In this document: in pieces, positions 45,129 to 53,612 of the stretch
How the letters are laid out: the number at the start of each line of letters is the position of its first letter
Position numbering within the stretch: position 1 is the first letter of the stretch
Origin: CAVPHV01 sp963704825
GTDB lineage: Bacteria; Actinomycetota; Acidimicrobiia; Spongiisociales; UBA5794
DNA: 64,000 nucleotides
Reading direction: 5' to 3'
Assembly (NCBI GenBank): GCA_963704825.1
Contig: CAVPHV010000018.1
Location: 124,001-188,000 of the forward strand
The notes under the pieces: model-generated
Seen by the model: the letters and a program-made list of their open reading frames with translations, nothing else
Database searches by the model: none
Told to the model about the DNA's origin: nothing
Made by a program: the position numbers and the translations under genes

Positions 45129-46114
45129 GGGGTCACCTCCGATGCGGCCACCTTCTCTGCGACCCTCATGACGGCGCTGCGAGCCCGCGGGTTGGCGGCC
45201 ACCTCGGCGTCACTTGGGCGGAAACCTTTGCGGGCGAGCAGCCTCAGCTGAGGTACTCGCCCGCAGATGCACACGGGGAAGTCAGGGGGGCATTCACAAC
45301 CGGAGGCTCCGGCTGCAAAACGCCTCTTGACGATGCGATCCTCGAGCGAGTGGTACGAGATCACCACGACTCTCCCTCCAGGTCGCACCCATCCGATCGC
45401 GCCATCGAGAGCTTGCTCCAGCGCGGAGAGCTCAGCGTTGACGGCGATTCTGATGGCTTGGAATACCCGCCGCGCCGGATGGCGCTTGCGGCGAGCAGCT
45501 GCAGGGACCGCCTCAGCGATGACGGCGGCGAGCTCATCCGTTGTGGTGAGCGGGCGGCGCGCCACGATCCGTTCGGCGATTCTGCGGGCAAAACGTTCCT
45601 CGCCGTAGCGGCGGAAGATGCGGGCGAGGTCATCGGCAGGCCAGGTGTTGACGATGTCGGCAGCAGCAAGTTCGGCTCCGGTGTCCATTCGCATGTCGAG
45701 CGGGCCCGCCCGGTGATACGAGAAGCCACGCGAGGGCTCATCCAGCTGGTGGGACGAAACGCCAAGGTCGAATAGCACTCCAGCCACATCGCGGCGGTCC
45801 AGATTGTCCGGATCATGTTCATCTGGAGGTCCTCCCGGGACCTCCGAACGCAGGACCTGGTCCAGGTTCGCGAAGTTGGCGGCCACGAAGCGGATCCGAG
45901 GATCGTCCGGGACCTGTTGCGCCGCGTCGGGATCCCGGTCGAGTGCCAGGACGCTGCGGTCGGGCGATGCGGCAAGTAGCGCCCTGGTGTGCCCGCCCCC
46001 ACCGAAGGTGGCGTCGACGATCAGACCGCGTTCCAGCGGGGAGAATGCCTCCACCACTTCTGCGGTCATGACTGGGGTGTGATACCCCGCGGGTCTCGAT
46101 GGGCTCTGATCCAT
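45125..46114 (-). CDS. rsmH: 16S rRNA m4C1402 methyltransferase
   Basis: 329 residues. SAM site LIVDATFGGGGHTRALL, then GVLFDLGVSSHQLDEPSRGFSY, ISYHSLEDRIVKRRF and a cysteine-containing SGCECPPDFPVCICG near the C terminus, all RsmH (MraW) signatures. ATG 46114 is preceded by GGGGGG. This site and the start codon are buried in a perfect 17-bp inverted repeat. The frame is open to TTG 46174, which has no ribosome binding site. Confidence 0.96.
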   Translation of the reverse strand: MDQSPSRPAGYHTPVMTAEVVEAFSPLERGLIVDATFGGGGHTRALLAASPDRSVLALDRDPDAAQQVPDDPRIRFVAANFANLDQVLRSEVPGGPPDEHDPDNLDRRDVAGVLFDLGVSSHQLDEPSRGFSYHRAGPLDMRMDTGAELAAADIVNTWPADDLARIFRRYGEERFARRIAERIVARRPLTTTDELAAVIAEAVPAAARRKRHPARRVFQAIRIAVNAELSALEQALDGAIGWVRPGGRVVVISYHSLEDRIVKRRFAAGASGCECPPDFPVCICGRVPQLRLLARKGFRPSDAEVAANPRARSAVMRVAEKVAASEVTP

Positions 46115-46197
46115 GGTCAGCCCCCCGGAGCGCTGGCGCCAATATGGAAGCGGGCGGAGTAAGGGGCCTTCCAAATGGCATCCGGGGGGCTGACCAT
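46113..46197 (-). promoter_or_regulatory. 17-bp inverted repeat covering the rsmH start
   Basis: Arms 46113-46129 and 46181-46197 are perfect complements separated by 51 bases; inner segments around 46142-46151 and 46168-46176 can extend the pairing. In the mRNA the downstream arm contains the GGGGGG ribosome binding site and the A and U of the rsmH start codon. Confidence 0.75.
46117..46197 (-). CDS. Possible 26-residue upstream ORF in the rsmH leader
   Basis: ATG 46197 begins in the upstream arm of the inverted repeat and the frame ends with TGA two bases before the rsmH ATG (MVSPPDAIWKAPYS then ARFHIGASAPGG). No clear ribosome binding site. If translated, its ribosomes would open the hairpin and deliver to rsmH. 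Confidence 0.3.
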   Translation of the reverse strand: MVSPPDAIWKAPYSARFHIGASAPGG

Positions 46198-46249
46198 AGG
46201 CCAGAACCGCTGTCTGTCGTGTTGCTGGTGAGCTCGGCGAAAGGGGCCA

Positions 46250-46681
46250 TCAGATGCCTCCTTCGCTGAGCACTTCTTCGATACCGGCGTAGTACTCGTC
46301 GGCCTCGGCGGCCACCGCGTTCCACGTCTCGGTGTCCCAGATCTCGATCCGCTCGGCGACGCCCACCACGGTTACGTCTTTGCCCAGCCCGGCGTACCGC
46401 CGTTGCTTTTCGGTCAGCTGGACCCTGCCTTGCCGATCGGGAGTCTGGTCGCTCGCTCCTGCAAAGAACGCACGAGTGAAATTCCTGGCCCGCCGGTCTG
46501 TGCGAGGAAGGCGGTCCATCCGCTCTACTTCCTCGTTGAATCGATCCATGGGAAAGACGAACAGGCACTTCTCCTGTCCGATGGTGACGACGCAGCCCTT
46601 TTCGAGGTCGTCGCGGAACTTCCGCGGCAGAACCATCCGGCCTTTGCCATCAACGGTGTGTTGGTACTCCCCAAGGAACAC
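46250..46681 (-). CDS. mraZ: MraZ, transcriptional regulator of the dcw cluster
   Basis: 143 residues with two SpoVT/AbrB-like repeats: MFLGEYQHTVDGKGRMVLPR and, after residue 75, a second half with DRQGRVQLTEKQRRYAGL. MraZ binds its own promoter repeats and adjusts expression of the cluster. The start is GTG 46681 with GGAG ten bases upstream. First gene of the long wall/division cluster. Confidence 0.96.
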   Translation of the reverse strand: MFLGEYQHTVDGKGRMVLPRKFRDDLEKGCVVTIGQEKCLFVFPMDRFNEEVERMDRLPRTDRRARNFTRAFFAGASDQTPDRQGRVQLTEKQRRYAGLGKDVTVVGVAERIEIWDTETWNAVAAEADEYYAGIEEVLSEGGI

Positions 46682-46714
46682 GCTGTCTGCGCTCCGTCAC
46701 TATCGTCGGTCATC

Positions 46715-46757
46715 TCCCACGAGGACCCACTTTGCACCATTCCGCGCCACCTGTCAA
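46715..46757 (-). promoter_or_regulatory. dcw cluster promoter with MraZ boxes
   Basis: On the minus strand a consensus -35 TTGACA (46752-46757), a 17-base spacer and CAAAGT (46729-46734). Three boxes TGGTG, TGGGT and TGGGA start every ten bases (46735-46739, 46725-46729, 46715-46719), matching the TGGGN-N5 direct-repeat pattern known for MraZ. Confidence 0.75.
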
Positions 46758-47167
46758 CCATCTCGCGCCCCATTCGCCCCTTTTAGACCGAATTTCCCGA
46801 AATTGATTCCCACGGCGCCTCAGAGCGGGACGGATTGACCGATGTGGGGCGGCACTGAAGTGTCGGTCGTTCGGCCACGGTTGTGTCACCGGTTTCGGTC
46901 ACCCGTTGTCGGTGGGTTTCGCGATAGTGACCACCGAGGGCACACGCTGACGGCCGGGGAACCCGTTGCGATCAGCGATCGGCGTCGCTGAAGTCCGCCG
47001 GTTTCGATGGGTGTCAGAGACGGGGGGACACCGCGGGTCACATCATCAGTCCGGCGGGTTCCTCGACGAGGAGTCATGGGTGTCGGAAACTTCGGCGGGC
47101 TTGTTGTTGCTTCGTCGTCTGGTGGTGTGGACCAGAAGTCAGGTGCCGAGGCGACTTGGAGACGCTG
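46758..47167. other. Non-coding gap upstream of mraZ
   Basis: About 410 bases without a supported gene. It contains a hairpin TCAGCGA/TCGCTGA (46972-46978 with 46985-46991) and an imperfect 15-base direct repeat ATGGGTGTCRGARAC at 47007-47021 and 47076-47090. The repeats might be remnants of a mobile element end, but no transposase is present. Confidence 0.5.
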
Positions 47168-48031
47168 TCAACGCAGGGCTCCCACCATGGAGTTGATTAC
47201 ATCTGCTGGCCGGTCGCTGAGCATCCAGGTGAAGTGTCCCTGGTCAGGCCAACAGGAGAAGTCCCCTTTTGGGAGGAGGTTGCCCAGCCATCGCCCGGCG
47301 GATGCGGGCACGGTTGCGTCGGCCCCTCCGTACCAGAGGCGAGTCCGGACCGTGACTTGGTCGATGTCGAAGCCCCATGGCCTGCGGTAGAGACCTGCTT
47401 CGTGGGCGGCGGCGCGACCACCTTGTTCGAAGGATTCGTGCATGGTCTCTGCGAACCGTGTTCGCGTTCCGGGCTGAGCCAGAGCGGCTTGATCAGCCGG
47501 TCCCATGGTTGCGACTGATCGGTCGATGAAACGTGCCGCCTGCCCCCTCTTGAAGGCGACTGCAGCCATCGCGAACTGGACCCGGCGAATGGTCTGGTGA
47601 GGGGATGGTCCGGAGATGGCCGAGGCCTGATCCATTCCGGGTGCATCGATGGGCGCGATGCCAGCCACGATGCCGATCCTGGTCACTCGATCGGGCAGGG
47701 CGTATCCACAGGCCAGGGAATACGGCCCGCCGCCGGAGACGCCGAGGATCGCGAAGCGGTCGATTCCGAGCTGGTCGGCCGCCTCTGATACATCAACCGG
47801 CCAGTCGAGGAGCGTGCGGTGTGGTTGGAGTGTTGAGCTCCCGAAACCGGGGCGGTCGAGGGCGACCAATCGGGCGTTGACGCCGCATCGCTCGAGAGTG
47901 GGTTGGATCAGCGCGAGCTCGCGCCGACTGCTGGGGAACCCGTGGCAGTAGATCACGGGTGGCGCAGCGGTTGGCCCGCACTCGGCGTAGGCAAGTCTGC
48001 GGCCATCAGCCAGATGCAGAATTCCCTCCAT
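47168..48031 (-). CDS. Alpha/beta hydrolase
   Basis: 287 residues. Oxyanion loop VIYCHGFPSSRREL, nucleophile elbow LGVSGGGPYSL with Ser99, and C-terminal His266 in DQGHFTWML. The substrate is unknown; the fold covers esterases, lactonases and haloperoxidase-like enzymes. ATG 48031 overlaps the previous stop as TGATG, so it is the last gene of the seven-gene operon that starts at 53612. A second frame here opens to 48847 only as read-through of the upstream gene. Confidence 0.85.
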   Translation of the reverse strand: MEGILHLADGRRLAYAECGPTAAPPVIYCHGFPSSRRELALIQPTLERCGVNARLVALDRPGFGSSTLQPHRTLLDWPVDVSEAADQLGIDRFAILGVSGGGPYSLACGYALPDRVTRIGIVAGIAPIDAPGMDQASAISGPSPHQTIRRVQFAMAAVAFKRGQAARFIDRSVATMGPADQAALAQPGTRTRFAETMHESFEQGGRAAAHEAGLYRRPWGFDIDQVTVRTRLWYGGADATVPASAGRWLGNLLPKGDFSCWPDQGHFTWMLSDRPADVINSMVGALR

Positions 48032-49029
48032 CACAGATCGTCCCGCGTCGGGGCTGAGTCGGCGAGCAGAGGTGTGCCTGCAAGTATGTCTTGACGGAGT
48101 ATTCGGCGGGTTCGGTTGGGCTCTTCGAACACAGGGCTGTGGGCTGAGTTTTCGAAGGTGTAGAACCCTTTGGCCGGTGCATCGAGTCGCTCGATGTAGG
48201 ACTTCGTCAAGGTGTAGCTGACGGTCCAATCGTGGAGGCCGTGAAGGAAGAACGCGGGGATTTCCAGTCGGGTCACCTGTTTCGTGAGATCGGTGGCCGA
48301 CATCTGGTCCCAAAGCCCGAATCGCCGGGAAAACAGCCTGCCTCGCCACAGGTTGAGCTTCTCCTTCACGGTGTAGTCGTCGAAGCGCCACGATGGCAGG
48401 AAGATGCCCGCGAACACCGATGTCATGTCGCGGGTTGTTCCGACGCCAAGCTGGTGCATGGCCTTGTCGCGGATTGCCATGTAAGAAGCCGGCAATGGGA
48501 TCTCGCCGGTCACGGGTGACGCTCGCAACTTCCGCACCATTCTCGAGTCTCCTCGCCGCAAGTACTCCTCGAGGAGGTAGTCGTAGGCGAGCTGTTCTGA
48601 CTTGGCTTGATGGGCGATCTGCGCGACGCCGATGTAGGCGTGGTAGAGGTCTGGTGCCCGTTCTGCGGCTTGGATACCGAGCAAGGAGCCCCAAGAGTGG
48701 CCCATGAGGTAGATCTTCTCCCGGCTGAAACGGTGGCGCAGGTATTCGGTCACTCCGATCGTGTCGACGACGAACTGCTCGACGATCATCGTGCTCGCCG
48801 GGATCCGGGGCCCGTACGAGAGGCCGGCGCCGCGCTGATCCCACCACACCACGTTGAAGTCGTGTTCAAGACCGGTCGGATAGTCCTGGGTCAGGAAGTA
48901 CTCGGGCATGCCGGGCCCACCATGTACGAACAGCAGAACGGGATTGGTCTCGTCTGTACTTCTGATCACCATTCCCTGTCGGACACCATTGATCTCAACG
49001 TGGGTCTTCTCTGAACGGGTACGGCTCAC
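48031..49029 (-). CDS. Prolyl-iminopeptidase-like alpha/beta hydrolase
   Basis: 332 residues. LLFVHGGPGMPEYF (HGGPG oxyanion motif), WWDQRGAGLSYG, nucleophile elbow MGHSWGSLLG with Ser112, later Asp in GLHDWTVSY and His in NSAHSPVF. These are the S33 peptidase (proline iminopeptidase) signatures. S33 enzymes cut N-terminal proline from peptides, but several members act on other small molecules. No signal peptide, so cytoplasmic. GTG 49029 has AGGAAACG upstream. Confidence 0.85.
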   Translation of the reverse strand: MSRTRSEKTHVEINGVRQGMVIRSTDETNPVLLFVHGGPGMPEYFLTQDYPTGLEHDFNVVWWDQRGAGLSYGPRIPASTMIVEQFVVDTIGVTEYLRHRFSREKIYLMGHSWGSLLGIQAAERAPDLYHAYIGVAQIAHQAKSEQLAYDYLLEEYLRRGDSRMVRKLRASPVTGEIPLPASYMAIRDKAMHQLGVGTTRDMTSVFAGIFLPSWRFDDYTVKEKLNLWRGRLFSRRFGLWDQMSATDLTKQVTRLEIPAFFLHGLHDWTVSYTLTKSYIERLDAPAKGFYTFENSAHSPVFEEPNRTRRILRQDILAGTPLLADSAPTRDDL

Positions 49030-49072
49030 GGTCGTTTCCTGGCAGTGTCGCCGCGGCCGCCGGGTAGAGGGT

Positions 49073-50128
49073 TCATGAAACTCCCTGTCGGGTCGCCATC
49101 CGCGCCGGCCTCTTTCTTTCGAGCCCGGCGGGTGGATTCGATGGCGCAGACCGTCTCGCCGGCCGGCGGACGAACAGGGGCCGATAGACGATTGCGGCGA
49201 TGGCCAGTCCGACGATGGCAAAGAGGGTGAAGGCAACGGTATTGGCGGTCGTTGCGGCGGGATCGTTCGTGGCGTCCATGACGATGGCCATGCCGGCAAC
49301 TGAGGACCCGAGGAGTGCCATCCAACCTGCGGCAGCGTACTTGGCCTTTGCGACCCATTCGTTGCCCCGCAGGACCCCAATTCCTGTCACCGCAAGTGCG
49401 GGTATGACGAGGCCTAGATCCATCATTTTGACCAGCCAGAACACGACCGGGTCGGCGAGGTACTCGGTGCTTGTCGGGTGGTCGCGCCATGCATCGAACA
49501 GACCGGGTGCGTGCAGCCCAACGGCCAGGAACATTGCGACGATGATTGCGTACCATCCGAGCACTCGGTCGATCCGCCGCGGAGTAGTCGGCAGCGCCGC
49601 AGAGTCGATGCCGGTCCAGGCTCGTACGGCGATGGCACCGGCGAGGACGAACAGCGCGAGGTAGAGAGAGAAGAACCGTTCGCTGTTGCCCGGATAGCGG
49701 GCCACGTCGCCACCAAGGGCGAGCTGGGCGTACATGTAGAGCGCATAGACCGCCGGGCCCAAGGCGAGAACTCGGCCCGCCCGGTGTCCCCGCCACACGA
49801 GGATGCCGGCGATCACGCTGAGTGGCGCCACCAGCACGAGGCCGGCCACGTCACCGCCTCTTATCTGGTTCATCGCTGCTTCCGAGACGTGGTAGCGGAT
49901 CGCCTCGGCGCCGAGCGGTCCGAGTAACGCCACGGCGGCTGCGCCTAGGCCGAGGACGACTAGTCCGTTCGCCAACCACCTGTCGTGGCGACTGTCCAGG
50001 GCGAGGACCCTGCGAACACCAGCCCCAGCGGGTGTCGAGCGGTTTGGGCCGGGCTCGTCAGATCGTCGAGGTTTCGATTCCTCCGATGACGGCAGGGTCG
50101 TCGTGTTGGTGCTGTTGCGGTGGGTCAT
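49073..50128 (-). CDS. Eight-helix membrane protein of unknown function
   Basis: 351 residues: a disordered polar N terminus of about 50 residues, eight predicted membrane helices (from LANGLVVLGLGAAAVALLG to LFAIVGLAIAAIVYRPLF) and a basic tail. No family assigned. It sits between the ABC permease and the prolyl-iminopeptidase-like gene in the same direction with short gaps, so it probably belongs to the same unit. ATG 50128 is chosen; another ATG at 50167 is possible and neither has a clear ribosome binding site. Confidence 0.7.
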   Translation of the reverse strand: MTHRNSTNTTTLPSSEESKPRRSDEPGPNRSTPAGAGVRRVLALDSRHDRWLANGLVVLGLGAAAVALLGPLGAEAIRYHVSEAAMNQIRGGDVAGLVLVAPLSVIAGILVWRGHRAGRVLALGPAVYALYMYAQLALGGDVARYPGNSERFFSLYLALFVLAGAIAVRAWTGIDSAALPTTPRRIDRVLGWYAIIVAMFLAVGLHAPGLFDAWRDHPTSTEYLADPVVFWLVKMMDLGLVIPALAVTGIGVLRGNEWVAKAKYAAAGWMALLGSSVAGMAIVMDATNDPAATTANTVAFTLFAIVGLAIAAIVYRPLFVRRPARRSAPSNPPAGLERKRPARMATRQGVS

Positions 50129-50207
50129 GGCGATGTGCTTTGGGTGTGGACGGTGTTGACCAGGCATTCAATGAAGGCGTCGAGTCCGTAGAGGCTGCCG
50201 GCTGGCA

Positions 50208-50954
50208 TCACACGACATCCCGTCTCTGAACAGCCATGAGCCCGATTACGGCCGGCACAACCGCCCAGGCGGCCATCCCGGCAACCGCCGCAAACGGACC
50301 GACGTCGCTGCCGACACCGGAAAGAACACCGGTCAGGGTGTCCGGCACCCATGACCCTGCTCCGCTGGCCATCTGGACGAAGAGCGGCGGGCCAACAACC
50401 AGGACCAGGAAGACCACGGTGACGGCGCCTCCGGTGTTGCGGATGAGGGCGCCGATGCCTGCGCCCAAGATGGCGCCAACGGCTGCTGCAAACGCCGAGG
50501 CTGCCAGCAGCTGGATTGTTGTTCCGAGAGACACCATGAAGCTGTATTCGGTCATCGGGAGCGCAAATGCGACTGCCGCAATGGTGAGCCCGGCCCCGAT
50601 CAAGCCCAGGACGCCACCGACGACCGCCACCGCGGTGAACTGTGCAAGCATCGCTTGGCGGCGGCGCGGCGCGCTCAAGAACGTTGGGACGACGGTGCCG
50701 TGGCCGTATTCGCGGGCAACGGCGATCGCGCCGAACAGGGCGGCGCCCATCATCGCGTTCCAGGCGAAGGCCATCAACGACTGCTGGTCGGCCGCCGTAG
50801 AGATGAACGCCTTGCTGCCGTCCATGTCAGCCCCAGCGATGACGGCGGTGGCGGTCAGCGCGCTGATTGCCACCAGTACCACGAGAAAGGCCCATGGCAT
50901 TCTTGTGGTGGTGAGTTTGCGGAATTCAGCTCGGGTCAGTCGTGACCATGTCAT
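50208..50954 (-). CDS. ABC-2 type transporter permease
   Basis: 248 residues, six membrane helices, in the style of ABC-2/Bce-like small permeases: N-terminal RAEFRKLTTTRMPWAFLVV and the cytoplasmic VAREYGHGTVVPTFLSAPRR. It pairs with the ATPase gene just upstream; the ATG overlaps that stop as ATGA. Substrate not deducible; neighbours suggest a peptide or antibiotic. Confidence 0.85.
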   Translation of the reverse strand: MTWSRLTRAEFRKLTTTRMPWAFLVVLVAISALTATAVIAGADMDGSKAFISTAADQQSLMAFAWNAMMGAALFGAIAVAREYGHGTVVPTFLSAPRRRQAMLAQFTAVAVVGGVLGLIGAGLTIAAVAFALPMTEYSFMVSLGTTIQLLAASAFAAAVGAILGAGIGALIRNTGGAVTVVFLVLVVGPPLFVQMASGAGSWVPDTLTGVLSGVGSDVGPFAAVAGMAAWAVVPAVIGLMAVQRRDVV

Positions 50955-51937
50955 GGCTTGTTGATCTCCTTGTTGGCCCGGCCGGAGTCGCGCTGCGGTG
51001 CATCGCTTGTCCAGTCCAGGAAGAGCTCCTCGAGGGAGCCTGAATGTGGCGACAGCTCATGGAGCGGAAGCCCGGCCTGGAAGGCCCGGTCCCCGATCTC
51101 TTCGATCGGCAGTCCGCGCACGATGAGCGTGTCTCGCTCTGGTTGCTCTGCGGTTGCGCCTGCGATTTCGAGGATCGTCATGAGTTGGTCGGGTGACGGT
51201 GTCCGTACCAGTGAGGCCGTGTGTTGGAGCTCGCGGATCGGGCCGGCGGCGACGAGACGGCCGTTGTTGATGACGATGACGTCATCGGCGAGGTTTTGCA
51301 CTTCTCCGAGGAGGTGGCTGGACACAAATATGGTGTGTCCGTTTGCGGCACGTGAGCGGAGCAAGTGGCGCAGCGTTCTTATGCCTTGCGGGTCGAGGCC
51401 GTTGCCCGGCTCGTCGAGGACGAGCATGGGCGGGTCCCCAAGGAGTGCGGCTGCGAGTCCGAGACGTTGCCGCATGCCGAGCGAGTAGGTACCGACGCGT
51501 CGATCGGCCGCATCGGTTAGCCCGACTAGTTCCAGCATCTCGTCGACATGGTCCGGCGGGAATCCGCCGGCATCGGCCAAGATGCGAAGGTGGTTGCGGC
51601 CGCTGCGTCCGGGGTGAAACGCGTTCGCTTCGATTACCACGCCGACGGTCCGAGTCGGGTCGGGCAGATCACGGTAGAGGCGGGTTCCGATCGTTGCCCG
51701 GCCCTTGTCAGCCGATGCCAGGCCGAGCAGGATCTTCAGTGTGGTGGATTTGCCGGCACCATTCGGCCCGAGGAAGCCGGTGACGCGGCCCGGTTGGACG
51801 GTGAACGATAGGTCATCAACAACGGTGTTGTGGCCGTACCGTTTCGTCAGATGCTCGATTTCGATCACGTGCGACAGACCAACCGGCGGGTCGGTCGGCA
51901 CCGACAACGCCGTCGGGGGCGAGACGATCGCAGTCAT
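50951..51937 (-). CDS. ABC transporter ATP-binding protein
   Basis: 328 residues. Walker A GFLGPNGAGKSTTLK, signature YSLGMRQRLGLAAALL, Walker B MLVLDEPGNGLDPQG and switch His in FVSSHLLGE. The order and C-terminal extension resemble drug/bacitracin-resistance exporters (BcrA/DrrA-like). ATG 51937 has GAAGGGAACC upstream and overlaps the stop of a 31-residue ORF. Confidence 0.9.
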   Translation of the reverse strand: MTAIVSPPTALSVPTDPPVGLSHVIEIEHLTKRYGHNTVVDDLSFTVQPGRVTGFLGPNGAGKSTTLKILLGLASADKGRATIGTRLYRDLPDPTRTVGVVIEANAFHPGRSGRNHLRILADAGGFPPDHVDEMLELVGLTDAADRRVGTYSLGMRQRLGLAAALLGDPPMLVLDEPGNGLDPQGIRTLRHLLRSRAANGHTIFVSSHLLGEVQNLADDVIVINNGRLVAAGPIRELQHTASLVRTPSPDQLMTILEIAGATAEQPERDTLIVRGLPIEEIGDRAFQAGLPLHELSPHSGSLEELFLDWTSDAPQRDSGRANKEINKP

Positions 51938-52029
51938 GGTGTTGGTTCCCTTCGCTGGTTCTCGTGGGGCGTTCCGCCGCCGTCGACGGCACGGGTGTTG
52001 CTGAAGTTCGGGGGGCGGCGCGCGTCCAT
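51934..52029 (-). CDS. 31-residue ORF filling a junction
   Basis: ATG 52029 overlaps the hydrolase stop as TGATG and its own TGA overlaps the ABC ATPase ATG as ATGA. GAGGAGG lies seven bases upstream. The product (MDARRPPNFSNTRAVDGGG, then TPHENQRREPTP) is polar and likely disordered. It could be a real small protein or a translational link. Confidence 0.5.
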   Translation of the reverse strand: MDARRPPNFSNTRAVDGGGTPHENQRREPTP

Positions 52030-53612
52030 CAGGTTCCTCCTCGGGTGTCGGCTCGGCTTTCGGCGAGCACCTGGGCCATGACCTCGGCGAACCGGACTGG
52101 CTGGTCGAACTGGGGTCGGTGACCGGCACCAGGGAAGAGAATCCGTTCTTTGGATGGCGCTTCGAGCATGTCGAACCACTCATTGGCGAGCACTGCGCGG
52201 CCCCGGGCTTCGTGTTCGCCGATGACCATGTAGAACGGCACGTCCAGCTGGGGAACGTCGAGTCGAAAATCGATGTCTTGGAGCTGGGGATAGATCACTG
52301 ACGCCGAGTCGAAGAACCCACGGAAGCCGTTGATGCGATCCATCCAGGTGTATTCGGGCACAAACAGGATCGCCGGCATCTCCGTGCCAGGATCGAACTC
52401 CGGGTACGGATTCCAGTCATGCTCGTGAGATGTGGCGTACTCATAGCGGGTGACATCCTCGTACGGGGGCGGGCCGTTGCGACGCAGTGTGTCGGCCAGT
52501 CCGGTGTTGCCGGTTCGCTCGGCCCAGAACAGCGTGTCCTCCCAGAACATCACGTCGGTCTCGCGCTGGCTCACCATCTGGCCGGTGCCGACGAGCGCGT
52601 GGTACAGCTCCGGATGCTCTTGTACCGCGAGAACTCCGAGCGTTGTGCCCCACGAGTTGCCGACGACGTAGATCTTCTCCTCGGCGAACCGGTCCCGCAG
52701 GTAGTTCGTCACCTCAACCGCGTCGGCGACTGCCTGATCCAGCGTGAGGGTGTCGATCGGGTCGAGCGCCGCGTACGACTTGCCGGAGCCGCGTTGATCC
52801 CAGGTAGCGACGACGAAATCCTGCTCCAGCGTGGTGTCGGCGCGCATGGCGCCAAGGTCGGTCCCGCCGGGTCCGCCGGCGAGGTACAGCAGCACCGGGT
52901 TGTCAACGCTCGTGCCGCGGATCATCAGCGTCTGATCGTGACCACCGATAGGCACCGAGATCAGCTCGGCGACGCTGTCCGGCAGCGGCTCGCCGTCTGC
53001 TCCAGCGATGGGAGCTGTTGAGGCCGGGCGGGCGACCGAGAACGCCACCAGTAGGACTCCCGCACCGAGCAGCCCGGTGATGACCCACCCAACCGGACCC
53101 ATGTTTGGAGTACCCGGACGACCAAGCCGTCCCGCCATCCAAATACCGAACGAGCATCCCACCAGCATCGGCGTGAACACAAGGATGCCGTGGGTGACCC
53201 GGCCCACCACGAAGGCAATGACACCCAGCATGGAGTCGAGATGGATGCCATCAATGGTCGGACCGCTCGTCCCTATCCGTGCCAACTCGAAGACCACGGC
53301 GAAGACGACAGGCGTGACCAAGAGGCTCCACCTGCTACCCGTCGCCAAGCCGGCGCCTCCGCCAACGACCAGCGCCACCGCCATCGCCACCAGCGCGTCG
53401 GCAGTCGTGATCGGTCCGCGAGGGGTGACCAAGGCACTTACTAGTGCGAAGCCCACTGCGAGCAGGGCGGCGTTGGCGAAGCCAACCCGCCAATCAGACC
53501 ACACGGGCTCCAAGATGTTGTCCACCATCCGACGGAGTCCGCCATCTGCACCCTCGGGCGGCACCTGCCAATATCGTGGTGCTGTGGAGTCGCGTTCTGT
53601 GGTCAACGTCAT
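52029..53612 (-). CDS. Membrane-anchored prolyl-iminopeptidase-like hydrolase
   Basis: 527 residues. An N-terminal membrane part with about four to five helices (about 44-195) is fused to an S33-type alpha/beta hydrolase (about 215-525): LLYLAGGPGGTDLG, ATWDQRGSGKSY, elbow VVGNSWGTTLGVL with Ser320, and His498 in GAGHRPQFD. Which side of the membrane the hydrolase faces is not clear. ATG 53612 is used; a GTG at 53642 is possible. First gene of the operon, just downstream of the GTTGA repeats. Confidence 0.82.
   Translation of the reverse strand: MTLTTERDSTAPRYWQVPPEGADGGLRRMVDNILEPVWSDWRVGFANAALLAVGFALVSALVTPRGPITTADALVAMAVALVVGGGAGLATGSRWSLLVTPVVFAVVFELARIGTSGPTIDGIHLDSMLGVIAFVVGRVTHGILVFTPMLVGCSFGIWMAGRLGRPGTPNMGPVGWVITGLLGAGVLLVAFSVARPASTAPIAGADGEPLPDSVAELISVPIGGHDQTLMIRGTSVDNPVLLYLAGGPGGTDLGAMRADTTLEQDFVVATWDQRGSGKSYAALDPIDTLTLDQAVADAVEVTNYLRDRFAEEKIYVVGNSWGTTLGVLAVQEHPELYHALVGTGQMVSQRETDVMFWEDTLFWAERTGNTGLADTLRRNGPPPYEDVTRYEYATSHEHDWNPYPEFDPGTEMPAILFVPEYTWMDRINGFRGFFDSASVIYPQLQDIDFRLDVPQLDVPFYMVIGEHEARGRAVLANEWFDMLEAPSKERILFPGAGHRPQFDQPVRFAEVMAQVLAESRADTRGGT

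Noticed and set aside
46113..46197. Inverted repeat as an intrinsic terminator after mraZ
   Set aside because: The 51-base loop and lack of a T-run are wrong for a terminator, and rsmH and the whole cluster lie downstream.
45819..46568. Minus-strand frame with an ATG overlapping the mraZ stop (TGATG)
   Set aside because: It lies out of frame across the conserved rsmH coding region and its product is low-complexity; rsmH explains the sequence.
49026..49796. 256-codon minus-strand frame inside the eight-helix protein gene
   Set aside because: Arginine/glycine-rich shadow; the other frame encodes eight clean membrane helices.
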